From assembly GCA_033238645.1 (NCBI GenBank), contig BQXR01000005.1:124001-188000 (forward strand): a DNA stretch of 64,000 nucleotides, given 5' to 3'. Under the pieces are notes generated by a model. The model was not told the DNA's origin, did no database searches, and was given only the letters and a program-made list of their open reading frames with translations. This DNA comes from Thiomicrorhabdus sp033238645 (GTDB lineage Bacteria; Pseudomonadota; Gammaproteobacteria; Thiomicrospirales; Thiomicrospiraceae). The translations under genes and the position numbers were made by a program. This document shows positions 1 to 8,815 of this stretch, piece by piece (position 1 is the first letter of the stretch; every line of letters begins with the position of its first letter).

Positions 1-37
1 ATCGAATCAAATACAAGCCGATCTCAAAGGACTAATT

Positions 38-949
38 ATGACTGAAACGAATACGACTTCATCACATTTAGAAGCCATTGCCAACGCAATGCCCGATCCT
101 ATTTTTGTGATGGGCTTTGATGGCACTTATCTGGATATTATCGGCGGTCAAGAGCGCTCCTTATATGCCGATGGTTCCAGTCTCATTGGTAAAAAATACA
201 GTGATGTTCTGCCAGAAGGCATGGCGGATCGCTTTCTAAAAGTCGTTCAGAGAGCGGTTGCTTCAAACTCTCTTCAAGAAATTGAGTATCAGCTTGCTAA
301 CAACGAAGTAGATGGAGTTACTGAAGGCCCTAAAGGTGGTCAGTGGTATGAGGCGCGTGTTTATCCTGTTGCAGAAGGTACATATGATCAGCCAGCCGTT
401 ATCTGGCTAGCGATCAATATTAGCAGCCGCAAGCATATGGAAGAGCAGATTGAACATCTATCTTCTACAGATCCCCTAACAGACCTTTACAATCGTGACT
501 TCTTCCTAGGGTTGGTTGATGAAGAACTTAATAAAGCACGTCTAAATAATCAGGCACTCTCGCTGATTAAAATCAACTTAGACTGCTTCAAACGCATCAC
601 CGATGCCTATGGACATGAAGCGGGTGATAAAGCGATTCAAACTGCATCACACTCAATAACCAATGTCATTAATGACCTTGGTTATGTAGGGCGTTTAAGC
701 TGTGATCAGTTTATGGTGGTGTTGCCAGAGGTTAAAGCAGTCGATGCCTTCCGTATTGCCAAACTGGCTCAAGAAACCATTGCAGCGCAAACTATCAAAC
801 TAGAAGACGATGTTAAAACCTGCTTAACCAGCCATGCTGGCGTGACAGAACTAAGAGACATTACCGAAGACAGTCAGACACTGTTTATGCGTGCTAACAA
901 AGCGATTAAAGCGCTAGAAGGAACACGCGAAACAACGCGTATTCTTTAA
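38..949 (+). CDS. PAS domain protein with degenerate GGDEF domain
   Basis: Residues about 8-130 look like a PAS sensor domain (start AMPDPIFVMGFDGTYLDI, end VIWLAINISSRKHMEEQI). Residues about 140-300 are a GGDEF-type fold, with LTDLYNRDFF at its start and a recognisable DCFKRITDAYGHEAGD metal and substrate segment. The signature itself reads SCDQF (about residues 221-225) where active diguanylate cyclases have GGDEF or GGEEF, so cyclase activity is unlikely and a role as a c-di-GMP or GTP sensing or partner domain is inferred. There is no membrane segment or signal peptide, so it is probably cytoplasmic. AAGGA sits a few bases before the ATG at 38. The upstream neighbour is outside the window, so operon membership is unknown. 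Confidence 0.85.
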   Translation: MTETNTTSSHLEAIANAMPDPIFVMGFDGTYLDIIGGQERSLYADGSSLIGKKYSDVLPEGMADRFLKVVQRAVASNSLQEIEYQLANNEVDGVTEGPKGGQWYEARVYPVAEGTYDQPAVIWLAINISSRKHMEEQIEHLSSTDPLTDLYNRDFFLGLVDEELNKARLNNQALSLIKINLDCFKRITDAYGHEAGDKAIQTASHSITNVINDLGYVGRLSCDQFMVVLPEVKAVDAFRIAKLAQETIAAQTIKLEDDVKTCLTSHAGVTELRDITEDSQTLFMRANKAIKALEGTRETTRIL

Positions 950-985
950 TAGTCCTTTCTGTTGAGAGCCTTATTCAAAGGTTCT

Positions 986-1000
986 CCCCCCCCCTACTCA
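986..1000 (+). repeat. C-run repeat, copy 1 (C9, TACTCA variant)
   Basis: Nine C then TACTCA, followed by AAATATTCAAA. It lies 37 bases after the stop codon of the PAS-GGDEF gene. The TA in place of TG is a one-base departure from the family; the AT-rich tail matches the copy at 19303. Confidence 0.75.
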
Positions 1001-1021
1001 AAATATTCAAACCAAAAAAAA

Positions 1022-1050
1022 ACCACTAAAACTGATACTTTAGCGGGCTT
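1022..1050 (+). terminator. Weak hairpin after the PAS-GGDEF gene
   Basis: Arms CCACTAAA (1023-1030) and TTTAGCGG (1039-1046) pair at seven of eight positions and are followed by GCTTTCT. The T-run is poor, so this is only a candidate terminator. Confidence 0.4.
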
Positions 1051-1257
1051 TCTATATTGGTTCTAGATATTCAAAGCAATTTTCAAAAAAAACAAATACA
1101 ATGCAAAATCAACAGGTTACAATCTTGTTCACAGAAAATATCTCTGATCTCTTAAGCTTAAGTAGGGCGAAGCCATTAGATGAAATAGGCAGAAGGATAT
1201 GAAAACTAAGAGAGGCCTCTCAACTCATATCAGAAATGAACCATATATATCGCAGCT

Positions 1258-1271
1258 CCCCCCCCTGCTCA
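1258..1271 (+). repeat. C-run repeat, copy 2 (C8 TGCTCA)
   Basis: Eight C then TGCTCA and GAATTTTATT, in the gap between the convergent PAS-GGDEF gene and soxB. It lies on the soxB 3' side, about 60 bases beyond the soxB terminator. Confidence 0.85.
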
Positions 1272-1330
1272 GAATTTTATTACCCAAATATTAACGTTCT
1301 AGAAACGCCTTTTTGGCTTATTTCAGCCAT

Positions 1331-1357
1331 AAAAAAACCCAGTTTTAAACTGGGTTT
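1331..1357 (-). terminator. soxB terminator
   Basis: A perfect palindrome built on AAACCCAGTTTT / AAACTGGGTTT (1335-1357) is followed, on the minus strand, by seven T (1331-1337). It sits just beyond the soxB stop codon. Confidence 0.9.
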
Positions 1358-1393
1358 CTTATGAGTCTGCTAAAACACTTTAATCGAGAATGA

Positions 1394-3307
1394 TTAAGCC
1401 ATCTCACCAGGATAAGCTTCGATACCTGGGTTATTCTTAACGCCCTTAAGCTTAGGATGGTTAACCTTCTTAAGCTTCATATCCGACTTATGGTTACGTA
1501 GATAATCAGCAGCAACATCCCACATCATACGACCATCACCGACTGCTTCAACTTGTGCCCAACCAGCAACTGAGTATGTTTTATTGGCTTGTAACGGTGT
1601 TCCATCATCAAGACGCATATCGGTAATACGCTTACCTAAAGAAGCATTTGGCTCACAAGTGTAGTCCATACCACCTAAACGAACCATATCCCCACCAGAC
1701 TGTAGGTATGGATCCTTCTGGAATAAATTCTCACAGATACCTTCTAAGATATCTTTCATTTGAGCCCCTGTTACTTCTGACTTATAAGTCTCACCATATG
1801 TCATAGACGTTTCATCCATCACACGTTCCATAGTGATCATCTCACCCGCTAATACCGAAGTACCCCAGCGAACACCCGCTGACATGGCGATCTGCGTATC
1901 ATGCTCTTCACGAAGAGAGTTAACGATAATCTGATCCCATGTTCCCATGAAGTTACCACGACGATATAGTGTATCTTCAGCTACCGCTAACTCTTCACTC
2001 ATGATATCGCCATAAGTACGACCTAAACGCTCTTCACTATAAGCTCTTGAAGGGTCACGTGACTCTACGACATTTTTGTCATAAGTCTTGGTGTATAGGT
2101 GTTTAATAAAGGTATCCATCTCTTGATCAGCTGCTAGTACATTTGAGAAGACTGGTAGCAGGCTGTAGTTAACACCTCTTAACTTACCATTGTGAATATC
2201 CAGATCCATTACACCGACAAACTTACCGTTAGAACCGGCATTTGTAACGTGACAAACACCACCTTCTGGCGTTTTAATTGGCGTTGTTTTTGCAACACCA
2301 TCATGCGTATGACCACCAAAAATCGCATCGATACCATTAACACGTGATGCCATTTTCAGATCCACATCCATACCGTTGTGAGAGATCATCACAATTGCGG
2401 CAACTTTTTCTTGAGAACGGATCTTATCAACCGTCTCTTGCAATGCTCCTTCACGAAGACCGAAAGACCAGTCAGGGAAGTTAGATTGCGGATTTGCATT
2501 TGCAGTACGTGGGAAAGCCTGCCCAACAACAGCGATACGCTCTCCATTTATAATCTTAATGGTATACGGCTTAAATGCTCGTGCATCTTCTTCATCATAA
2601 AGACCAATACCTTGATATTCATCGACCATATCACGGTAGTCATCACCAAATAGTGCATCTTCTTTAATACGAATATTCTGTGCTAAAAATTCACCTTTAA
2701 AAACATTTAAGTTCTTAAGAACCTCTTCTTCATGATAGGTAAATTCCCAGTGACCTGTCATGACATCAACACCTAAAATATTAGATGCCTCTACCATATC
2801 CATACCGCGAGTAAATAGTGCGGTTCCTGAACCGTGCCATAGATCTCCACCGTCCATTGTTAATGTATTATCACGACCACCTGCTTGCTCGCGTAAGGTG
2901 TCTAACAGAGTTTTGATATGTGCAAACCCACCGACTTTACCGTACTGCTCAGAAGCATCTTGGAAGTTCATATAACTAAAGGCGTGTGCTAATGGTGTAT
3001 TGGGCTTTACACCAATCTCTTTAAGGAGCTTTGACCCAACAACATGTGGTAATTTACCGAAAGCTGGACCTGTTCCAAGGTTAACATTTGGCTCACGAAA
3101 ATAGATAGGGTTTAACTGGGCGTGGGTATCTGTGATGTGTAACAGACGAACCTTACCTTTCATTGGTAAATTATAGATATCAAAAGAAGCCTTAGCTGCA
3201 GCGGCTTTATCAGCCCCACCAGACATTGCACTTGCTGTTCCAGGTAAAATACCAGCTACTGCTGCCATTGACATGATATGAAGAAATTCGCGACGATCTA
3301 AAGACAT
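1394..3307 (-). CDS. soxB: Thiosulfohydrolase SoxB
   Basis: SoxB hydrolyses the sulfate group from the cysteine-bound sulfonate on SoxY in periplasmic thiosulfate oxidation, using a dinuclear manganese centre. The N-terminus carries a Tat motif (RREFL, residues 5-9) followed by a hydrophobic stretch. The metallophosphoesterase (5'-nucleotidase) ligand blocks are all visible: HITDTHAQLNP, GGDLWHGSG, TGHWEFTYHEEE, MISHNGMD and GGHTHDG. At 637 residues it is of normal or slightly long family size. A GGAG lies about seven bases before the ATG. No other sox gene is nearby; soxB unlinked from soxXYZA and soxCD is known from Thiomicrospira-type bacteria. A long AT-rich leader with an inverted repeat lies upstream. 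Confidence 0.97.
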   Translation of the reverse strand: MSLDRREFLHIMSMAAVAGILPGTASAMSGGADKAAAAKASFDIYNLPMKGKVRLLHITDTHAQLNPIYFREPNVNLGTGPAFGKLPHVVGSKLLKEIGVKPNTPLAHAFSYMNFQDASEQYGKVGGFAHIKTLLDTLREQAGGRDNTLTMDGGDLWHGSGTALFTRGMDMVEASNILGVDVMTGHWEFTYHEEEVLKNLNVFKGEFLAQNIRIKEDALFGDDYRDMVDEYQGIGLYDEEDARAFKPYTIKIINGERIAVVGQAFPRTANANPQSNFPDWSFGLREGALQETVDKIRSQEKVAAIVMISHNGMDVDLKMASRVNGIDAIFGGHTHDGVAKTTPIKTPEGGVCHVTNAGSNGKFVGVMDLDIHNGKLRGVNYSLLPVFSNVLAADQEMDTFIKHLYTKTYDKNVVESRDPSRAYSEERLGRTYGDIMSEELAVAEDTLYRRGNFMGTWDQIIVNSLREEHDTQIAMSAGVRWGTSVLAGEMITMERVMDETSMTYGETYKSEVTGAQMKDILEGICENLFQKDPYLQSGGDMVRLGGMDYTCEPNASLGKRITDMRLDDGTPLQANKTYSVAGWAQVEAVGDGRMMWDVAADYLRNHKSDMKLKKVNHPKLKGVKNNPGIEAYPGEMA

Positions 3308-3345
3308 AAGGTCTCTCCGTTATTATCTTAACTATCCCCCCTTTT

Positions 3346-3358
3346 GGGCAGGGGGGGG
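3346..3358 (-). repeat. C-run repeat, copy 3 (C7 TGCCCA variant, minus strand)
   Basis: On the minus strand this reads seven C then TGCCCA. A separate run of six C lies at 3337-3342 on the plus strand, so the two can form a short G/C hairpin about 30-50 bases upstream of the soxB start, in its probable 5' leader. Confidence 0.55.
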
Positions 3359-3513
3359 CTTAAATGTTTAGTGACAAATTTATAATTTATGCAAAATAAA
3401 GTCAAATCAATGAATATTATAGACGTATTAGAATTTTCTTATGTCTTATCATTAATAAACTCTAATGAATAATATAAGCCTTAAAATCATTAATTTAAGA
3501 CCTGGACAAGACT

Positions 3514-3535
3514 ATTGGTACGAATAATTACCAAT
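3514..3535. promoter_or_regulatory. Inverted repeat in the soxB upstream region
   Basis: ATTGGTA (3514-3520) and TACCAAT (3529-3535) are a perfect 7+7 inverted repeat with an 8-base spacer, about 210 bases upstream of soxB and beyond the purL terminator. The geometry fits a dimeric regulator's operator; which regulator is unknown. Confidence 0.35.
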
Positions 3536-3668
3536 ACTACTATTCATGAAATAAAATACAAGTGCATTAAATAACTTTAGTAAACAAACTAAATTTAATA
3601 GAGGCAAAAGTAATCATAAGTTGAATGTAAACATCCTTGAGAAGCTCGACTTATAAAGAGATTAAAAC

Positions 3669-3692
3669 AAAAAAACGCCTAAAGTAGGCGCT
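3669..3692 (-). terminator. purL terminator
   Basis: On the minus strand a stem GCGCCTA / TAGGCGT is followed by seven T (3669-3675). It lies about 50 bases after the purL stop codon. Confidence 0.85.
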
Positions 3693-3744
3693 TTCAAATT
3701 GATAAGCCAAAACCCATCAAATACAACGGGTATTAGTTAATGAC

Positions 3745-6700
3745 TTAACCAACCCACTTACGTGCATTTCTGAACAGACGCATCCATGGGGCATCTTCAG
3801 CCCAGTCATCAGGGTGCCATGAGTTTTGCACTGTTCTAAAGACACGTTCAGGGTGTGGCATCATAATTGTGACACGACCATCAGTTGTCGTTAGACCCGT
3901 CATACCATTGACTGTTCCATTTGGGTTAAATGGATAAGCTTCAGTCGCTTGACCTGTCGCATCCACATAAGAAACACCCACTAGACCCTCAACATCTGTA
4001 GCAGAGCCTGACCCAAAGTCCATACGCCCTTCACCATGCGCAACCGCCACAGGAATACGCGTACCAGCCATACCTTGCAGCATGATTGATGGAGACTCTT
4101 GAATCTCTACTTGTGAGAAGCGTGCTTCAAACTGCTCTGATTCATTACGAACAAATTCAGGCCAACTCTGGGCACCTGGGATAATCTCTTTAAGGTTTGA
4201 TAGCATCTGACAACCGTTACAAACACCCAATGAGAAAGTATCTTCACGCTTAAAGAAAGTTTCGAACTCTGCACGGGCTTTATCGTTAAATAAAATTGAG
4301 TTTGCCCAACCTCGACCAGCACCTAAAACATCACCGTAAGAGAAACCACCACAAGCTACAAGACCATGGAAGCTTTCAAACGTCACACGACCATATAGCA
4401 CGTCGGTCATGTGAACATCAACGGCATCAAAACCAGCACGATCAAATGCTGCTGCCATCTCTTGCTGACCATTAACACCCTGCTCACGTAGGATTGCGAC
4501 TTTTGGCTTAGCTTGTCCAGAAAATTCAGCCGTAATATCGTCATTTTGATCAAAAGTAACCACTGGTACAATTTGAGTATTTTCATCATTTTGAATCGCA
4601 CTAAACTCTTGTTCAGCACATGACTCATTATCTCGTAACGCTTGCATGCGGTAAGACGTCTCAGACCACCATGACTGTAACTGCTTACGTGACATATTAA
4701 GAAGTGACTTTCCGTGCGCATTGATCTCAACCTGATCAGAGGATACAGTTGAACCAATCCAATGAGAAACGGTAGATAAATCGTTTGAGGCCAAGATTTC
4801 TTCAATTGTTGCTCTATCAGATGCTTTAACCTGAATCGCTACACCGACCTCTTCTGCACACATTGCCGCAACCGATTCAGCACCTAATGTAGAAACATCA
4901 ACATTTAGGCCACAGTGACCTGCAAACGCCATCTCTAGAAGCGTGACCAACAAACCACCATCGGCGCGATCGTGATAAGCCAACATTAGGTTATCAGCCA
5001 TCATTGTCTGCGTTGCATTAAATAGATTCATTAAATCTTGAGAATCATCTAAATCTGCTGCTACATCTCCAATTTGGTTATAGACCTGTGCTAAACAACT
5101 ACCACCTACACGGTTTTGGCCTTTACCTAAATCAATGACCAATAACTCAGTATCACCTAAGTCAGTTCTTAGCTGAGGTGTGACCGTTTTACGCACATCT
5201 TCAACTGGAACAAAGGCGGTGATATTGACTGACATTGGAGAGATGACCGCTTTAGATTCCCCCTCGTCTTGCCAAACTGTCTTCATAGACATTGAGTCTT
5301 TTCCAACAGGAACCGCAATGCCTAGCTCAGGACATAGCTCTAAACCAACTGCTTCAACCGCATCATATAGTGCGGAGTCTTCACCAGGATGACCTGCTGC
5401 TGACATCCAGTTAGCGGACAGTTTAATGTCACTCATTTTGGCAATTTTTGCACAACCAATATTAGTAATCGCCTCAGCAATCGAAAGACGAGCAGAGGCT
5501 TTTGGATTAATTAACGCAACAGGTGGACGTTCACCAGAAGCCATCGCTTCACCAGTGTAACTATTGTAATCAGAACAAGTAATACCCGCGTTCGCAACAG
5601 GAACCTGCCAAGGCCCTACCATCTGGTCACGCGTGACCATACCTGTAATTGAACGATCACCTATGGTGATTAGGAAGTTCTTACTAGCAATGGTCGGTAA
5701 CTTCAGTAGACGCTCTGTGACTTCTGTAAAATCTAGAACCGCTGTTTCAAAGCCTGCTTGTGGAATTGAAAGAGTCTCTGCTGTACGGTGCATTTTAGGC
5801 GGCTTGCCTAATAAGATATTAAGCGGCATATTAACTGGGTTATTATCAAAGACGGTATCGTTAACGACCAACTCTTGTGCTTCTGTCGCTTCACCAACGA
5901 TGGCATATAGGCAACGCTCACGCTGACAGATTGCTTCAAACTGTTCGATCTGACTCGCATGAATCGCAATCACATAACGCTCTTGAGACTCATTACACCA
6001 AATTTCCATTGGTGCCATACCTGGTTCATCATTTGGCACTGAACGTAGATCAAACTTTCCACCACGACCACTGTCGTTTACAAGCTCTGGAAATGCGTTT
6101 GATAGACCACCCGCTCCTACATCATGAATCGATGCAATTGGTGACTTAGTACCTAAATAAGTACAACGATCAATTACTTCTTGCGCACGTCGCTCCATCT
6201 CTGGATTTTCACGTTGAACAGAAGCAAAATCTAATTTTTCTGAACCTGCACCACTGTCAACCGAAGAAGCAGCACTTCCGCCTAGACCGATCAGCATCGC
6301 TGGCCCACCTAAAACAACCAACTTAGCGCCAATAGGAATCTCACCTTTTAGTACGTGCTCATCGCGAATATTTCCTAAACCACCCGCCAACATAATTGGC
6401 TTATGGTAACCACGTACCTCAACACCCTCATTTGTGACCAGTGCATTTTCATAAGTACGGAAATAACCATTGATTGCTGGACGACCAAACTCATTGTTAA
6501 ATCCAGCTGCACCAAGCGGCCCTTCGATCATAATGTCAAACGGAGAGACAATACGTGATGGCTTACCATAAGGACGCTCCCAAGGCTGTTCAAAACCTGG
6601 GATATTTAAGTTAGATACCGTAAAGCCTGTTAAACCTGACTTAGGTTTAGAACCACAACCAGTCGCACCTTCATCACGAATCTCACCACCTGCACCCGTC

Positions 6701-7614
6701 GCAGCACCTGGCCATGGAGAGATTGCTGTAGGATGGTTATGTGTTTCTACTTTAATTTGAAAGTGAACTGGCTCAGCATTGGTTTCATAAGTCGCTGTTT
6801 CAGGATTGGGGAAGAAACGGCTTGCTAAAGGCCCTTCTAATACTGCTGCATTATCACTGTACGCAGATAGAACCCCTTCTGGGTTCTTCTGGAATGTATT
6901 GCGGATCATGCCAAACAGTGAGTACGGCTTATCTTCACCATCAATGGTCCAATCAGCGTTAAAGATCTTGTGACGACAATGCTCAGAGTTTGCCTGTGCA
7001 AACATCATTAACTCAGCATCCACAGGGTTACGCTTAAGTGAATTAAAAGCGGTGACTAAATAATCAATTTCATCAAGACTTAAAGCCAGACCCATCTCAG
7101 CGTTTGCTTTGATCAAAGCATCTCTACCACCACCTAAGACATCAACCGTTTGGTATGGCTTTGGAGACTGGTGAGAGAAAAGGCCTTCTAATACTGCAAC
7201 ATCATGAGAAATCTGTTCCATCATTTTGTCATGCACTAACCCTTCAACAGCAGCTTTATCATCTGCTGACACACCCTCAAAGAAATAGGTGATTCCACGC
7301 TCAATACGATGAACATGCTCAATACCACAGGTATGCGTAATATCCGTCGCCTTAGAAGACCAAGGGGAGATCGTACCTAAACGTGGCGTCACAATACAAG
7401 CATCAGCACTTAACTCTGACGTATGATCCGTCTCTGAGTTGTTCAACAATATCTTTAGGTGAGCTGTTTCAGTTGCTGATAAAGCAGAGTCTACATCTAC
7501 AAAATAAATATACTGAGAGCGCAGTGCCGTAATAGAACTAACTGACTTAAGTTTATTTAATAGTTGATTCAATCTATAGTCTGAATGAGCGGGATTACCC
7601 CAAATGATTTGCAT
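3745..7614 (-). CDS. purL: Phosphoribosylformylglycinamidine synthase, large fused form
   Basis: Catalyses the ATP- and glutamine-dependent conversion of FGAR to FGAM, step four of purine synthesis. At 1289 residues it is the long gammaproteobacterial type, in which the synthase and the glutaminase (PurQ) are one chain. The synthase part shows the ATP and substrate segments HNHPTAISPWPGAATGAGG, GSAASS and HDVGAGGLSNA. The C-terminal glutaminase starts near PKVAILREQGVNG, has CGGFSYGD and the nucleophile cysteine in GVCNGCQM (near residue 1132), and ends with the catalytic HPE in MPHPERVFR. AAAGGA precedes the ATG. It stands alone on the minus strand between bamC and soxB; purM and purN are elsewhere in the window. 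Confidence 0.98.
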   Translation of the reverse strand: MQIIWGNPAHSDYRLNQLLNKLKSVSSITALRSQYIYFVDVDSALSATETAHLKILLNNSETDHTSELSADACIVTPRLGTISPWSSKATDITHTCGIEHVHRIERGITYFFEGVSADDKAAVEGLVHDKMMEQISHDVAVLEGLFSHQSPKPYQTVDVLGGGRDALIKANAEMGLALSLDEIDYLVTAFNSLKRNPVDAELMMFAQANSEHCRHKIFNADWTIDGEDKPYSLFGMIRNTFQKNPEGVLSAYSDNAAVLEGPLASRFFPNPETATYETNAEPVHFQIKVETHNHPTAISPWPGAATGAGGEIRDEGATGCGSKPKSGLTGFTVSNLNIPGFEQPWERPYGKPSRIVSPFDIMIEGPLGAAGFNNEFGRPAINGYFRTYENALVTNEGVEVRGYHKPIMLAGGLGNIRDEHVLKGEIPIGAKLVVLGGPAMLIGLGGSAASSVDSGAGSEKLDFASVQRENPEMERRAQEVIDRCTYLGTKSPIASIHDVGAGGLSNAFPELVNDSGRGGKFDLRSVPNDEPGMAPMEIWCNESQERYVIAIHASQIEQFEAICQRERCLYAIVGEATEAQELVVNDTVFDNNPVNMPLNILLGKPPKMHRTAETLSIPQAGFETAVLDFTEVTERLLKLPTIASKNFLITIGDRSITGMVTRDQMVGPWQVPVANAGITCSDYNSYTGEAMASGERPPVALINPKASARLSIAEAITNIGCAKIAKMSDIKLSANWMSAAGHPGEDSALYDAVEAVGLELCPELGIAVPVGKDSMSMKTVWQDEGESKAVISPMSVNITAFVPVEDVRKTVTPQLRTDLGDTELLVIDLGKGQNRVGGSCLAQVYNQIGDVAADLDDSQDLMNLFNATQTMMADNLMLAYHDRADGGLLVTLLEMAFAGHCGLNVDVSTLGAESVAAMCAEEVGVAIQVKASDRATIEEILASNDLSTVSHWIGSTVSSDQVEINAHGKSLLNMSRKQLQSWWSETSYRMQALRDNESCAEQEFSAIQNDENTQIVPVVTFDQNDDITAEFSGQAKPKVAILREQGVNGQQEMAAAFDRAGFDAVDVHMTDVLYGRVTFESFHGLVACGGFSYGDVLGAGRGWANSILFNDKARAEFETFFKREDTFSLGVCNGCQMLSNLKEIIPGAQSWPEFVRNESEQFEARFSQVEIQESPSIMLQGMAGTRIPVAVAHGEGRMDFGSGSATDVEGLVGVSYVDATGQATEAYPFNPNGTVNGMTGLTTTDGRVTIMMPHPERVFRTVQNSWHPDDWAEDAPWMRLFRNARKWVG

Positions 7615-7672
7615 GTTTTTATGTCCTTTAAAACAACAAAGCCCTCCTAAGAGGGCATTTAATCAGTCTAGA

Positions 7673-8794
7673 TTATTTACCTAATAATCCGAGACTTTCA
7701 AATATATAACGTCTTTGTTCTGCGTTTAGTGTACCAGTCGAATCCATCGCTTTAATGCTTAAAACTGACTGTTCACTTTGATCTTCTGACGGGGTCAGTT
7801 GCAGAATAATATTCTCAGGCAGATCCTGTTTATCTGAATCTCGCCAAAAAGCTAGGTTACTTAATAGAGACTGCTCTTTCTTCAGTTGATCAGGTACTTT
7901 AAGCCACATTTTATAATGGGCTCTTTCTACTTTATCCATCTGCCAGTCAGCGCGATAAACCATCGCCTGAAGGTAACTCCAGCTCTGATCAAGATTGGCT
8001 TTCAAAGAGAGGCTCTTAAACTCTTCACCATCAACGGTGTCATGCATATGCTCAGTGACTTGAAGCTGTGCCAGCGCCTTCTCTCTTGTTGAACCAAAAA
8101 AGACCATTGCCTGATAAAGTGCTTCCGCTTCCATCATAGGATTATAAGGCTTGATTCTCCAACGATCAGAGAGACCTCTCTCCTCATTTGCATCAGGAGA
8201 ATAAAGCATGCTGTGGCTGAAATAAATACGTATCTTTGAAGCTGCTACATCCGTTTCCAAGCGAACGGTATACTTATCAAATACACCATTTGCTAACTCA
8301 GGACGCCAGCTATTAAACATTTTAGTCAGCGCACCAACACCGGCTAAAGGCACTAACTCTGAACGTTCCTGATACTCAGTTTTGATAATACCAATATCCA
8401 TGCGCTCTTCTGCAATCGCAAAACCTGAGCTTTTTAAAAAACGCTTTAATGCAGACCAAACCTCATCACTGTTAACAGAATCAATCTCTAACCATCTTTC
8501 AGACAAGTTTGAATTGATTGCTAGGCCATCGGCTTTGAAATTAGGAATATGATCAAACTTATCTTCTTTAGCAAGTTCTTCTTTCTCAACCTGAGCCAAC
8601 GCTTGTGCCAAACTACTTCGCGCCTTACCTGGATTAAATAGGTTTGGTGGCATCTCTAAGTTTTTAACCACTTTCGCTTGAGAGTCACGATAATTTTTAT
8701 CCGACTCCAACTGACTCGATGTGGATGAACAGCCTGCTAAAAATAACGCCATTACAGACGTAGAAAGAACTACTGTTTTTGCATATAAACGCAT
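7673..8794 (-). CDS. bamC: Outer membrane assembly lipoprotein BamC
   Basis: Lipoprotein of the BAM complex, which folds beta-barrel proteins into the outer membrane. The N-terminus is a lipoprotein signal with lipobox LAGC (the Cys at about residue 22), followed by a Ser-rich linker and two NlpB/BamC-type domains (about residues 90-220 and 240-370; note SNLSERWLEIDSVNSDEVWSAL at the first). At 373 residues it is similar to or slightly longer than E. coli BamC. The gene starts 21 bases after dapA, the same order as E. coli dapA-bamC, so the pair is likely one operon. Sequence conservation of BamC is low; the call rests on the lipobox, size and position. Confidence 0.87.
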   Translation of the reverse strand: MRLYAKTVVLSTSVMALFLAGCSSTSSQLESDKNYRDSQAKVVKNLEMPPNLFNPGKARSSLAQALAQVEKEELAKEDKFDHIPNFKADGLAINSNLSERWLEIDSVNSDEVWSALKRFLKSSGFAIAEERMDIGIIKTEYQERSELVPLAGVGALTKMFNSWRPELANGVFDKYTVRLETDVAASKIRIYFSHSMLYSPDANEERGLSDRWRIKPYNPMMEAEALYQAMVFFGSTREKALAQLQVTEHMHDTVDGEEFKSLSLKANLDQSWSYLQAMVYRADWQMDKVERAHYKMWLKVPDQLKKEQSLLSNLAFWRDSDKQDLPENIILQLTPSEDQSEQSVLSIKAMDSTGTLNAEQRRYIFESLGLLGK

Positions 8795-8815
8795 AAATCC
8801 AAGAACCTTTTTAAA

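Larger units (their letters stand above)
950..1393. other. Intergenic region between convergent genes
   Basis: This 444-base gap holds two copies of the C-run repeat, a weak hairpin after the PAS-GGDEF gene, the soxB terminator, a 12-base perfect palindrome at 1210-1221 (centre GGCC) and another palindrome at about 1151-1162 (CTTAAGCTTAAG). I see no coding sequence in it. Confidence 0.6.
3308..3744. other. soxB upstream region, AT-rich
   Basis: This 437-base gap holds the soxB ribosome binding site, a variant C-run repeat at 3346, a 7+7 inverted repeat at 3514-3535 and the purL terminator at 3669. The middle (about 3370-3660) is very AT-rich and has no credible reading frame; the soxB promoter is presumably here, but I cannot pick the -10 and -35 with confidence. 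Confidence 0.6.

Noticed and set aside
2378..2975. Plus-strand open frames inside soxB
   Set aside because: They lie opposite a fully conserved soxB and have no family resemblance.
4107..6149. Several frames inside purL on both strands
   Set aside because: Shadows of the conserved purL coding sequence.
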